Assembly: GCF_029255125.1 (NCBI RefSeq)
Contig: NZ_JAPUVR010000086.1
Location: 1-64,000, forward strand
DNA length: 64,000 bases
Reading direction: 5' to 3'
Source of the DNA: Accumulibacter sp.
Lineage (GTDB): Bacteria > Pseudomonadota > Gammaproteobacteria > Burkholderiales > Rhodocyclaceae
The notes beneath the pieces were generated by a model. It did not search any database and had not been told where the DNA came from. It worked only from the letters and a program-made list of their open reading frames with translations. The translations under genes and the position numbers were made by a program. Position 1 is the first letter of the stretch. Each line of letters starts with the position of its first letter. Positions 40,673-49,127 of this stretch are shown one piece after another.

Positions 40673-40769
40673 GCGAGGGCGCTTGACCTGCCTCGCCGAC
40701 GGCGAGGGCGCTTGACCTGCCTCGCCGACGGCGAGAGCGCTTGGCCTGCCTCGCCGACGGCGAGGCAGG
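40673..40769. repeat. Three-copy 29-bp tandem repeat, each copy a hairpin
   Basis: Copies at 40673-40701, 40702-40730 and 40731-40759, the first two identical and the third with two changes, plus a partial fourth. Each junction forms CTCGCC-GAC-GGCGAG; the last extends to a perfect 11-bp stem, CCTGCCTCGCC at 40745-40755 with 40759-40769. It fills the gap between the convergent rsmA and DUF2892 genes. It may act as a serial terminator or mRNA 3-prime-end stabiliser; there is no T-run. Confidence 0.85.
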
Positions 40770-40779
40770 GTGAACCACT

Positions 40780-40977
40780 TCACTCGCTTTTCCGCATCGG
40801 GCAGGTGTTGACGCCAAGCAGCGAGTACGCCGGGCAGGTTCCGAACAGGCCGGTGAGCAGGGGCACGACGCCGATCCAGCCCCAGACGCCGACCACGCCG
40901 AGGGCAGCCATGGCGATCAGGGCGATGCCGACGACGATACGCAGGATTTTATCGATTCCACCGACATTGGTCTTCAT
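40780..40977 (-). CDS. DUF2892 (YgaP-type) inner-membrane protein
   Basis: A 65-residue membrane protein with two hydrophobic segments (ILRIVVGIALIAMAALGVV and GWIGVVPLLTGLFGTC) and the C-terminal signature CPAYSLLGVNTCP, typical of DUF2892. In larger proteins this unit follows a rhodanese domain and handles sulfur; here it stands alone. GGAGAAG lies three bases before the ATG. A CRP-like palindrome lies 62-79 bases upstream, next to the Crp/Fnr gene. Confidence 0.87.
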   Translation of the reverse strand: MKTNVGGIDKILRIVVGIALIAMAALGVVGVWGWIGVVPLLTGLFGTCPAYSLLGVNTCPMRKSE

Positions 40978-41038
40978 GCTCTTCTCCGCAAGAATTGATC
41001 AGGAAAGCCGACAGCTTAGGCGGTGCGATGCGGCGAGT

Positions 41039-41056
41039 CTGTAACTGCGGTCACAG
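41039..41056 (-). promoter_or_regulatory. Near-palindromic CRP-like operator upstream of the DUF2892 gene
   Basis: The site reads TGTAA-CTGCGG-TCACA inside the dyad CTGTAACTGCGGTCACAG (14 of 18 positions symmetric), 9 of 10 bases of the CRP half-sites TGTGA/TCACA. On the minus strand a TAAGCT -10-like element at 41013-41018 puts the site centre at about -41.5, the class II activator position. The adjacent Crp/Fnr protein is the obvious candidate to bind it. Confidence 0.55.
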
Positions 41057-41076
41057 AGGCCGCGCGCCTCGTCCGG

Positions 41077-41754
41077 TCATCGTCCGCTGTCGGCAAGTTG
41101 GCGCAATCCCTCGCGATCGACAATGCTGATCTGCTCGCGTCCAAGAACGACCAGACCTTGTCCGGCGAGGCCTTTGAGCAGGCGGCTGACGATCTCGCGC
41201 ACACTGCCGAGTTCGTCGGCCAGCGCTTGATGCGTTGCGCGCACGGTCTCGCCGCGTGCGAGCAGCAGTTTCGCCAAGCGCTGGTCGAGGCGATGAAAGG
41301 CCACTTCCTCGACGAGTTGCATCAACTCGGCGATCCGTTCGGCGAAAAGATGGAAAACGAAGTCGCGAAACAGCGGCTGCTCGGCGATCATCTGTTCAAA
41401 GAGCGGCGGCGGCAGAACGAGCAGCGTGAGCGGTAGTTCGGCGATTCCGCGCGCCGAGTAGCGACTGCGGCCGAGCAGGCAACTGGAAGTGATGATGCAC
41501 GAGTCGCCTGGCTCGACCCGGTAGAGCAGCATCTCGCGGCCCGCCGCGGTGCTCTTCACGACTTTGATCGTGCCGGCAAGAATGAGCGGAAAGCCGGGGC
41601 AGTTCTGACATTCGTCGAAGACAGCTGCGCCTGCGGCAAGCTGCACCCGGCTCGCCGTCTGGCATAGTTCGGCGAGCGCGCGCGCCGATAGGCAGCGCAA
41701 CACCGGATAGAGCGCGACGAGGCGCTCGGCGAGCTCGTCGTCGCTCGCTGCCAT
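41077..41754 (-). CDS. Crp/Fnr-family transcription regulator with cysteine-rich sensor domain
   Basis: A 225-residue regulator. The N-terminal cNMP-like beta-roll (~residues 15-125) contains six Cys in the first 92 residues (21, 31, 49, 52, 86, 92), including a CxxC in DECQNCPGF, and lacks the cAMP phosphate-cassette Arg. A long dimer helix is followed by a winged HTH with recognition helix SVREIVSRLLKGL. The cysteines suggest a redox, sulfur or metal-cluster signal, which is inference. The start overlaps the xth stop by one base. Confidence 0.85.
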   Translation of the reverse strand: MAASDDELAERLVALYPVLRCLSARALAELCQTASRVQLAAGAAVFDECQNCPGFPLILAGTIKVVKSTAAGREMLLYRVEPGDSCIITSSCLLGRSRYSARGIAELPLTLLVLPPPLFEQMIAEQPLFRDFVFHLFAERIAELMQLVEEVAFHRLDQRLAKLLLARGETVRATHQALADELGSVREIVSRLLKGLAGQGLVVLGREQISIVDREGLRQLADSGR

Positions 41755-42521
41755 CAGGCGCTCAATTCGGCGGTGACCGGCGCATGGTCGGAAGGCCGTT
41801 CGAGTTTGCGCAGCGCACGCGCGATTCCGGCGGCGGTGCATTGCCCGGCGAGCGCTTCGCTGAGCAGAATGTGGTCGATGCGCAGCCCCAGGTTCTTCTG
41901 AAAACCGAGCATCCGGTAATCCCACCACGAGAAGCTTTTCGGCGCTTGCTCGAAGAGGCGGAAGCTGTCGCGCAGGCCGAGGCCAAGAAGTCCGCCGAAA
42001 GCCTGGCGTTCGGCGACAGAACAGAGGATCTGGCCGGACCAGGCGGCCGGATCGTGTACGTCACGGTCCTCCGGAGCAATGTTGAAGTCGCCGGCAACGA
42101 ACAGCCGTGGGTGCTCGACGATTTGCCCAGCGAGCCACTCGCGCAAAGCTTTCAGCCAGGCCAGCTTGTACTCGTACTTGTCGCTGCCGATGGCTTGGCC
42201 ATTCGGAACGTAGACACAGACGGCGCGCACTCCGCCGACGCTGGCCGCCAGCAGTCGCCGCTGCTCGTCGGGGTAGAGCGGATTGCCGACGACGACCTCG
42301 CGCGCTGGCTCGCGGCTGAGCAAGGCCACACCGTTGTAGGTTTTTTGTCCGGCGAAAAGCGAGAAGTAGCCGGCCGCCTGCAGTGCAGCCTGCGGAAAGG
42401 CATGATCCTCCAGCTTGGTTTCCTGCAGGCAGACGATGTCGGGCTGCCAGGCGGCGAGCCAGTCAAGCAATTGCGGCAGACGAACCTTCAGCGAATTGAC
42501 GTTCCAACTGGCAATCTTCAT
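41754..42521 (-). CDS. xth: Exodeoxyribonuclease III
   Basis: A 255-residue AP endonuclease/3-prime exonuclease of base excision repair. Motifs: MKIASWNVNSLKVRLPQLL, VCLQETKLED (metal Glu), GDFNIAPEDRDV, and the C-terminal SDHAPVTAEL with the catalytic His. It is coupled to the Crp/Fnr gene downstream and divergent from the permease gene with 173 bases between. Confidence 0.96.
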   Translation of the reverse strand: MKIASWNVNSLKVRLPQLLDWLAAWQPDIVCLQETKLEDHAFPQAALQAAGYFSLFAGQKTYNGVALLSREPAREVVVGNPLYPDEQRRLLAASVGGVRAVCVYVPNGQAIGSDKYEYKLAWLKALREWLAGQIVEHPRLFVAGDFNIAPEDRDVHDPAAWSGQILCSVAERQAFGGLLGLGLRDSFRLFEQAPKSFSWWDYRMLGFQKNLGLRIDHILLSEALAGQCTAAGIARALRKLERPSDHAPVTAELSA

Positions 42522-42694
42522 GCGATGTGCTTCCTCGGCGCGCGACGGGCGCTCGCTGCCCGCCGGCCGGACGGCAGGCGGGTGAGGCCCGGTGAGTCAG
42601 GCGAATTGTGCCAGCCGGCAGCCCAACACGGAACCCCGGCGAGGCAATTTTGCTTTAAGCTCGGGCTTGATGATCGGCCGAAGGTGGTAGCGGA

Positions 42695-45235
42695 ATGTGC
42701 GTGTTGTGTCTCTCCTGGAGAATGCTGCGCCGCGATGCGCGGGCGGGCGAACTGCATTTGCTGCTTGCCGCCTTGACGGTGGCGGTTGCCGCGCTCGCTG
42801 CCGTCGGATTCTTTGCCGATCGGGTGCGCCAGGCGTTGACGCGCGAGTCGCACCAGTTGCTCGGTGCCGACCTGCTGCTGACCGCCGACCACCCCTGGCC
42901 GGCCGAAATTGCCGACCAAGCGCGCGCGCGCGGCTTGCGCGTGGCCGAGACACGAACGTTTCCGAGCATGGTCGCGCATGCGGCCGAAGACGGCCAACGC
43001 GCGCAGTTGGCCGAAATCAAGGCGGTGGCGACGGGCTACCCCTTGCGCGGTTCATTGCGCATCGCGCCCACGGCAAACTCCGCCGATGCTCCGGCCGCTG
43101 GCGTGCCCGAGAGCGGCACGATCTGGGTCGACGAGCGCCTGGCTGCCGCCCTCGCCGTCAAAGTGGGGAGCAGCGTCGGCGTCGGTCAGATCCGGCTGCG
43201 CGTTGCTGCCATCCTGACCCTCGAACCCGATCGCGGAATCAACTTCTTCAGCGTCGCGCCGCGCTTGCTGATGAACCTCGACGACCTGCCGGCGACCGGC
43301 TTGCTGCAGGTCGGCAGTCGGGTCGCCTACCGCCTGCTGCTCGCCGGTGACGATTCCGCCATCAGGCGCTTTCAGGCCGACCTCGAACGCCGCCTGCAGC
43401 GCGGACAACGGATGGAAAGCCCGGAGAACGGACGGCCGGAAATTCGCAGCGCACTTGAACGGGCTGAGAAGTTCCTTGGCCTGGCGGGTTTGTTGTCCGT
43501 CGTTCTGGCGGCCGTCGCGGTGGGTCTGGCGGCGCGCCGCTACGTCGAGCGCCACCTCGACGGCTGTGCCGTGATGCGCTGCCTGGGCGCCGTGCAGAAC
43601 CTGCTTCTGCGTCTCTATCTCGGTCAACTGGCGATGCTTGGCGTTTTCGCGGTCGCGCTCGGCGTCTTGATCGGCTATCTCGCCCATTTCGTCCTGCACG
43701 CCTGGCTGGCCGACTTGCTCGCCATGTCCTTGCCGTCGCCGAGCCTGCTGCCAGCCGGGCAGGGCGCGGCAATCGGCCTCCTGCTCCTCTTCGGCTTCGC
43801 CGTTCCGCCCTTCCTGCAGCTCCGAAAAGTGTCGACCCTGCGCGTTCTGCGGCGCGAGCTGGGTCCACCCCAGGGTAGTTTCATGGCCGGCTACCTGCTC
43901 GGTTTGCTGGCGCTCTCCGGCCTGATCTGCTGGCTCGCCGGCGAGCTGCAACTTGGTCTGACCATCGTAGGCGGCTTTCTCATCGCGTTGCTCGCCTTTG
44001 CCCTGGTCGCCCGCCTGGCGGTGCGCGCGGCAGCCGCTTTGCGCAGCCGCCGCGCTTTCGTCTCCACGCGCCCGCTGCAACTCGGCTGGCGCTACGGCCT
44101 GGCCAGCCTCGAGCGGCGCGCGACGGCGAGCGTCGTGCAGATCGTCGCCATGGCCCTTGGCTTCATGGCGCTGCTCCTGCTCACGGTGATTCGCGGCGAT
44201 CTGCTCGAGGCCTGGCGGCGGGCGGTGCCGGCGGACGCCCCGAACCGTTTCGTGGTCAATATTCAGCCCGAGCAACGCGAGCCGGTGCGCACCGCGCTAC
44301 TGGCCGATGGCATCGACGCCGAACTGGCGCCGATGGTGCGCGGTCGCTTGACGCGGATCAACGACCAGGAGGTGAGCGTAGCGAACTACACCGACGACCG
44401 GGCGCAGCGCTTGATCGAACGCGAGTTCAATCTGTCCGTGCGGCGCGCAATGCCTGAGGGCAACGAGGCGAGCGCCGGCCGCTGGTTCACGCTCGCCGAA
44501 CTGAACGAGCGCAGCAGTGGCGCCGTCGCGTCGGTCGAGGACGGTCTTGCCCGGACGCTGAGTTTGGCGGTCGGCGACCAACTGGAGTTTCTCGTCGCCG
44601 GTGAGCCGGTCAGGGTACGCATCGTCGGCCTGCGCAAAGTGAATTGGGACACGATGCGGGCGAACTTCTTCGTCCTGACGCCGCCTTTGCTGCTCGAGGG
44701 CTACCCGGCAAGCTGGATTACCAGCTTCCATCTACCTTCCGGGCGCGAGGACGTGGTAAGCCGGCTGGTGGGCGAATTTCCCAACCTGACAGTGATCGAT
44801 GTGGCTGCGATCGTGCAGCAGTTGCAGTCGATCATGCAGCAGGTGGCGCGAGCGATCCAGTTCGTCTTCCTGTTTACGCTGGCCGCCGGGGTGATCGTCT
44901 TGCACGCGGCTCTGGCTTCGGCGGCCGACGAGCGGCGCTACGAACTGGCCGTCATGCGCGCGCTCGGCGCGCGCCGTGAGCAGTTGCGGCGCGCGCTGCT
45001 CACCGAGTTTGCCGTGGTCGGCGGGCTGGCCGGTCTACTTGCCGCGTTCGCCGCGATGGGGGTTGGCGAGTTCCTGGCCAGTCGCGTGTTTCACTTCGAG
45101 CTTGCCGCCAACCCATGGTTGCCGCCGCTGGCGATGATCGGCGGCGCTGCGCTGGTGACTGCCGCTGGCTGGTTTGCCGCGGCTCGGCTGCTGCAGGCGC
45201 CACCAATAGAGGTCTTGCGCAACGGCAGCAGCTAG
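42695..45235 (+). CDS. Large FtsX-domain ABC transporter permease (YbbP-like)
   Basis: An 846-residue inner-membrane permease. It has an N-terminal span, a large periplasmic segment, two FtsX-type permease regions (~residues 260-400 and ~715-840), and a middle group of spans, as in YbbP, which handles lipophilic cargo with the ATPase YbbA. No ATPase gene lies next to it in this window. The ATG at 42695 has AGGTGG about eight bases upstream; ATG 42722 is possible but too close to its SD. Confidence 0.85.
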   Translation: MCVLCLSWRMLRRDARAGELHLLLAALTVAVAALAAVGFFADRVRQALTRESHQLLGADLLLTADHPWPAEIADQARARGLRVAETRTFPSMVAHAAEDGQRAQLAEIKAVATGYPLRGSLRIAPTANSADAPAAGVPESGTIWVDERLAAALAVKVGSSVGVGQIRLRVAAILTLEPDRGINFFSVAPRLLMNLDDLPATGLLQVGSRVAYRLLLAGDDSAIRRFQADLERRLQRGQRMESPENGRPEIRSALERAEKFLGLAGLLSVVLAAVAVGLAARRYVERHLDGCAVMRCLGAVQNLLLRLYLGQLAMLGVFAVALGVLIGYLAHFVLHAWLADLLAMSLPSPSLLPAGQGAAIGLLLLFGFAVPPFLQLRKVSTLRVLRRELGPPQGSFMAGYLLGLLALSGLICWLAGELQLGLTIVGGFLIALLAFALVARLAVRAAAALRSRRAFVSTRPLQLGWRYGLASLERRATASVVQIVAMALGFMALLLLTVIRGDLLEAWRRAVPADAPNRFVVNIQPEQREPVRTALLADGIDAELAPMVRGRLTRINDQEVSVANYTDDRAQRLIEREFNLSVRRAMPEGNEASAGRWFTLAELNERSSGAVASVEDGLARTLSLAVGDQLEFLVAGEPVRVRIVGLRKVNWDTMRANFFVLTPPLLLEGYPASWITSFHLPSGREDVVSRLVGEFPNLTVIDVAAIVQQLQSIMQQVARAIQFVFLFTLAAGVIVLHAALASAADERRYELAVMRALGARREQLRRALLTEFAVVGGLAGLLAAFAAMGVGEFLASRVFHFELAANPWLPPLAMIGGAALVTAAGWFAAARLLQAPPIEVLRNGSS

Positions 45236-45361
45236 GCAGTCGCCCGTTTTTCCGGCGAGTGGCATCCGTTATCATACGTTTGCCTGGCGCGATCGCGCAC
45301 GTGCCGCGGCGCACAGTGGCCGGCGGCATTCACCTCAAATTGAAAGAAAGAGAGTAGCGAA

Positions 45362-46327
45362 ATGAAAGCCAAGACCTTGCTGATATTGCGTCACGGGAAA
45401 TCCGACTGGACGACCGGTGATGAGGACTACCACCGACCGCTGGTCGCTCGCGGTCGCCAGGGTAGCCAGAAGATGGGCGCCTGGATCAGGCAGCAGAAGC
45501 TGGTTCCCGAGGCGGTGATCAGTTCACCGGCTGAGCGCGCGCGGGCGACGACCATGCTGGCCTGCAAGGCCATGGGTCTGCCCGCGAAAACCGTCCGTTG
45601 GGACGAGCGCTTGTACGCGGCGCCAGTCGAAGCCTTGCTGGCGGCGCTCGCCGAATGCCCAAAGAACACTCGCCGGGTGATGCTGGTTGGCCACAATCCT
45701 GGCCTGGAGGAACTCGTAGAGTATCTGGCGAGTCACGTTGACGTTCCCGAGGACGGCAAGATCCTGCCCACCTCGGCGCTTGCGCGACTCGAGCTGCTCG
45801 AGGATTGGCGCAACTTGGCACAAGGTTGTGCGACAGTGGTTTCGCTGACGCGTCCGGGCGAACTGGGCGATGATCTGCTCGTCAAGGCGGCCGAGGACGC
45901 CGATGCGCGCGGACCGGTACCGGACTATTTCTTTACCCAGTCGGCCGTGCTGCCGTATCGCCGGCGCGACGGCAAGCTCGAGATGATGATCGTTGCTTCC
46001 CGGCGGGGAACGCGCTGGGTCTTGCCGAAGGGTGTCAAGGAGCCTGAACTTTCGCTGCGCGATTCAGCAAGCAAGGAAGCCCTCGAGGAAGCCGGCATAC
46101 GCGGCGAGCTGGACGAGGAGCCAATCGGCCATTATGACTACGCCAAGTGGGGTGGCGTTTGCAGCGTGGCGGTCTTCCCGATGGCCGTCAGCGAATGCAT
46201 TCCGGACGCCGAGTGGGAGGAAAACCACCGTCAGCGGCGCTGGGTCCCGGCGAAGGAGGCCAGGCGCCTGCTCGACGAGCCCGCCTTGCGCAAGCTGGTC
46301 GACAAGCTGGAGAAGCGGCTGAAGTAA
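45362..46327 (+). CDS. SixA-type histidine phosphatase fused to a Nudix hydrolase
   Basis: A 321-residue two-domain protein. Residues ~1-165 are a SixA-like phosphoglycerate-mutase-fold phosphatase: LRHGKSDW with His11, the SSPAERARAT Arg, and VGHNPGLEELV with the second His. Residues ~185-320 are a Nudix domain; the Nudix box (Gly224 to Ile244) keeps KEALEEAGI but has Leu in place of the first Glu and Lys for the Arg. Mycobacterial MutT1 is a Nudix-phosphatase fusion in the opposite order. Substrates may be phosphohistidine proteins or diphosphoinositol/nucleoside polyphosphates; not decidable here. Confidence 0.85.
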   Translation: MKAKTLLILRHGKSDWTTGDEDYHRPLVARGRQGSQKMGAWIRQQKLVPEAVISSPAERARATTMLACKAMGLPAKTVRWDERLYAAPVEALLAALAECPKNTRRVMLVGHNPGLEELVEYLASHVDVPEDGKILPTSALARLELLEDWRNLAQGCATVVSLTRPGELGDDLLVKAAEDADARGPVPDYFFTQSAVLPYRRRDGKLEMMIVASRRGTRWVLPKGVKEPELSLRDSASKEALEEAGIRGELDEEPIGHYDYAKWGGVCSVAVFPMAVSECIPDAEWEENHRQRRWVPAKEARRLLDEPALRKLVDKLEKRLK

Positions 46328-46534
46328 GCGCTGGCAGCTATCCCGGCGGCGGGCGGGCTGCGTGCGCACAAGCTCGTCGAGCGATGCTGCTTCCCTATCC
46401 ACTGCGTACCGACCGCGATTAGGAATCGCCAGGATCGCTGACTATGCCGGGGTCCACCATAAAAAGTCGCCAGTTTCTGCGCCGCCCCAGGTCAACAGTT
46501 GCCTCGCACAGATATAAAAGGAGAGCCGCTGCCA

Positions 46535-46576
46535 TTGATCCACATCATGGCCATCGGGGGGCTTCGCCCCTATTGT
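46535..46576 (+). promoter_or_regulatory. FNR/DNR-type box and -10 element in front of nnrS
   Basis: TTGATCCACATCAT at 46535-46548 matches the FNR/ANR/DNR consensus TTGAT-N4-ATCAA at 9 of 10 fixed bases. A TATTGT -10-like element lies at 46571-46576. With the box centre (46541.5) at -41.5, transcription would start near 46583, two bases before the nnrS ATG, so the mRNA may be leaderless. This fits NO or low-oxygen control. Confidence 0.65.
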
Positions 46577-46584
46577 GCACGCCG

Positions 46585-47847
46585 ATGAAACCGAGCTTTC
46601 CTGCTTCTCATGACGCTGCTGGCCCCGGCGCGGCGGCTTCGGCGCCGGCCTCGGCGACGGCACCGGCACCGGCACCGGCAGCCGGCTGGCCGCTGCTCGC
46701 GCTCGGTTTCCGGCCGTTCTATCTGCTCGCCGGAGCATACGCGGCGCTTGCCGTGCCGCTCTGGGTTGCTGTGCACGGCGGCGCACTGCCGGCGCTCGGG
46801 GCGCTGGCCGGCAGCGTCTGGCACGCGCACGAGATGATCTTCGGCTATGCCTTCGCTGTGATCGCCGGCTTCCTGTTTACCGCCGTGCGCAACTGGACGA
46901 ACCGGCCGACGCCGTCAGGCGGCGCGTTGGCGCTGGTCTGCGCGCTCTGGCTGGCGGCCCGCGTCTGCGTGTTGACACCGTGGATCGAGCTGGCGGCCGC
47001 GTTCGACCTGCTCTTCGCCGTTGCCGTGGCAATCGGTATTGCGCGGCCGATGATCGCCAGCGCCAACCGGCGCAACTACTTTTTCATCGGCCTGGTGGCG
47101 CTGCTCGGTCTGGCCGGCGCGACGCTGCTGATCGGCGCCGGGCGTGGCAGCAGCGCTCTCGCCCCGCTGGCAAGCACGCTCGGCCTCGATCTCGTCGGGT
47201 TGATCATCGCGATTATCGCCGGACGCGTCGTGCCGATGTTCACCAACAACGCCGTTCTCGGCGCCGGCGCGACGCGCGTCGAAGCGCTCGAGCGCAGCGC
47301 ACTCGGCGTGTTGATTGCGCTGTTCGCCGTCGACGCTTTGGCGACGCTGCTTCCCGCTGTGCCGTCGGCGCTTGTTACCGGCGTTCTGGCGCTGCTCGCC
47401 GCCGGCGTGCACGCGCTGCGTCTGGCGCGCTGGCGCCCGCTGCGCACGCGCGCACTGCCCATCCTGTGGATTCTGCACGTCTCCTACGCTTGGCTGGTCA
47501 TTCATCTGGCCTTGCGCGGAGCAGCGGCCGTCGATCTCTTTCCGGCCAACCTGGCGACGCACGCCCTGACCATCGGCGCCATCGGCGGCATGACGCTTGG
47601 CATGATGACGCGCACGGCGCGTGGGCACAGCGGGCGGCCGCTGCTTGCCGGGCGCGCCGAACTGGCGGCCTACCTCCTGATCCAGCTCGCGGCGCTCGTC
47701 CGCGTCTTCCTGCCGCTCGTACTGCCGGGGGCGTACGGCACCAGCCTGACCCTGTCAGCCCTCTTCTGGAGCAGCGCTTTCGCTTTGTTCACGGTGCGCT
47801 TCTGGCCGATTCTCAGCCGACCGCGGGTTGACGGCCGGCCAGGCTGA
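46585..47847 (+). CDS. nnrS: NnrS-family haem- and copper-containing membrane protein
   Basis: A 420-residue polytopic membrane protein (about 12 spans) of the nitric-oxide-stress protein NnrS. Residues ~1-33 are an Ala/Pro-rich lead; the family begins at LLALGFRPFYLLAGAYAAL, followed by WHAHEMIFGYAFAVIAGFLFTAVRNWT and the late HALTIGAIGGMTLGMMTRTARGHSGRPL. NnrS helps bacteria survive NO, probably by protecting iron proteins. No start codon exists between ATG 46585 and the first span, so the start is firm; no Shine-Dalgarno is visible. Confidence 0.93.
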   Translation: MKPSFPASHDAAGPGAAASAPASATAPAPAPAAGWPLLALGFRPFYLLAGAYAALAVPLWVAVHGGALPALGALAGSVWHAHEMIFGYAFAVIAGFLFTAVRNWTNRPTPSGGALALVCALWLAARVCVLTPWIELAAAFDLLFAVAVAIGIARPMIASANRRNYFFIGLVALLGLAGATLLIGAGRGSSALAPLASTLGLDLVGLIIAIIAGRVVPMFTNNAVLGAGATRVEALERSALGVLIALFAVDALATLLPAVPSALVTGVLALLAAGVHALRLARWRPLRTRALPILWILHVSYAWLVIHLALRGAAAVDLFPANLATHALTIGAIGGMTLGMMTRTARGHSGRPLLAGRAELAAYLLIQLAALVRVFLPLVLPGAYGTSLTLSALFWSSAFALFTVRFWPILSRPRVDGRPG

Positions 47848-47867
47848 GCCGGCCGGCGGCAGGCGCC

Positions 47868-47897
47868 TTGACCCCCTGCGAGGGCGGCCAATATACT
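47868..47897 (+). promoter_or_regulatory. Sigma-70-type promoter of the FIST-kinase operon
   Basis: TTGACC at 47868-47873 and TATACT at 47892-47897 with an 18-base spacer, 64 bases before the FIST start codon. The two elements are close to consensus (5 of 6 each). It indicates separate, possibly constitutive, expression of the sensor pair rather than read-through from nnrS alone. Confidence 0.6.
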
Positions 47898-47924
47898 GTT
47901 CCTCTCGTCGCCGATTTCGTGATT

Positions 47925-47950
47925 GGTGCCTACGTTCAGGCACCGGAGGG
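47925..47950 (+). promoter_or_regulatory. Leader hairpin directly against the FIST Shine-Dalgarno
   Basis: GGTGCCT (47925-47931) pairs perfectly with AGGCACC (47938-47944) around a six-base loop ACGTTC, and the ribosome site GGAGGG follows at once (47945-47950), ten bases before the ATG. Such a stem could mask or expose the site and tune translation; no ligand-binding structure is apparent. Confidence 0.5.
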
Positions 47951-47960
47951 CAATTAAACC

Positions 47961-49088
47961 ATGTCGATGTTGTCCGTGAAGCGCGCTATTTCCAGCCGCA
48001 GCGATGCCGCGCAGGCGGTTGCCGAGGTGCGGCGCGCGCTCGAGCAGACCGATGCCAGTCTGGTCATTCTCTTCGTTTCTGCGCGCTACGACCTGGCGGC
48101 GGTCGAGGATGCGCTGCGCGGCGCGTTCGGCTGCCCGGTGATTGGTTGCACGACGGCCGGCGAGATCAACTCGGGGGGCTATACCGCCGGCGGAATGGTC
48201 GGTGTCAGCCTGGCATCGCCGAATCTTTTCGTGCATCCGAGGCTGATCGCGCCACTCGATTCCTTCGGTTTGGTCGAGGGCGAGCAACTGGCCGGTGAAC
48301 TGCACGCCGAGCTCAGGCTGAGTGATGATTTCGACACCCGCCGGATGTTCAGTCTGCTCCTCGTCGATGGCCTGTCGATGCTCGAGGAGCAGGTGGTTGC
48401 GACGCTGCACCGGGCGCTTGCCGGCGTACCGCTGTTCGGCGGATCGGCCGGCGACGATCTCTCGTTCACGCGCACCCACGTCCTCTTCGACGGCCAGTTC
48501 CGCAGCAACGCGGCGGTGTTGACGCTATTCGAAACGACGCTGCCCTTCGTTCTCTTTCAGACGCAGCACTTCGCTCCGACCGACACGCGGCTGGTGATCA
48601 CGGAGAGTGATTGCGCGTCACGTACGGTGACCGAGATCAACGGCGGCCCGGCAGCCGAAGAATACGCACGTGCAGTCGGTCTGGACATTTCGGAGCTGAA
48701 TCCGCAAATCTTTGCTGCTTACCCGGTGATGCTGAAGATCGGCGGCGAGTACTATGTTCGCTCGATCCAGAAAGTCAATCCGGACGGCAGCCTGACCTTC
48801 TATTGCGCGATCGACAATGGTCTGGTGCTGACCGTCGGCCGCGGCAAGGAGCTCGTCGAGAGTCTGGCCGAGACGCTCGCCCGCTTACGCCATGAGTTGC
48901 CGACGATGAAACTGGTTCTCGGTTGCGACTGTATCCTGCGCCGGCTCGAGCTGCAGCAGAAAGAACTCGTCGAGGCGGCCGGCGAGGTTCTGAAGGACGT
49001 AGACTTCGTCGGCTTCTCGACCTACGGCGAGCAGGTCAACGGCATCCACGTCAATCAGACGCTGACCGGGATTGCACTTGGCGAGTAG
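47961..49088 (+). CDS. FIST-domain sensor protein (NosP-like)
   Basis: A 375-residue cytoplasmic protein with FIST N-terminal (VILFVSARYDLAAVEDALRGAFGCPVIGCTTAGEI) and FIST C-terminal (VTEINGGPAAEEYARAVGLDI...FVGFSTYGEQVNGIHVNQTLTGIAL) domains. NosP proteins are FIST proteins that bind haem and NO and regulate a partner kinase; the hybrid kinase lies 39 bases downstream and nnrS just upstream. The haem ligand cannot be fixed by sight. NosP role is by family and context. Confidence 0.85.
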   Translation: MSMLSVKRAISSRSDAAQAVAEVRRALEQTDASLVILFVSARYDLAAVEDALRGAFGCPVIGCTTAGEINSGGYTAGGMVGVSLASPNLFVHPRLIAPLDSFGLVEGEQLAGELHAELRLSDDFDTRRMFSLLLVDGLSMLEEQVVATLHRALAGVPLFGGSAGDDLSFTRTHVLFDGQFRSNAAVLTLFETTLPFVLFQTQHFAPTDTRLVITESDCASRTVTEINGGPAAEEYARAVGLDISELNPQIFAAYPVMLKIGGEYYVRSIQKVNPDGSLTFYCAIDNGLVLTVGRGKELVESLAETLARLRHELPTMKLVLGCDCILRRLELQQKELVEAAGEVLKDVDFVGFSTYGEQVNGIHVNQTLTGIALGE

Positions 49089-49127
49089 CGCTGGTCATCG
49101 GCTGCAGGGCGCACGCGGGCTGGCGCA

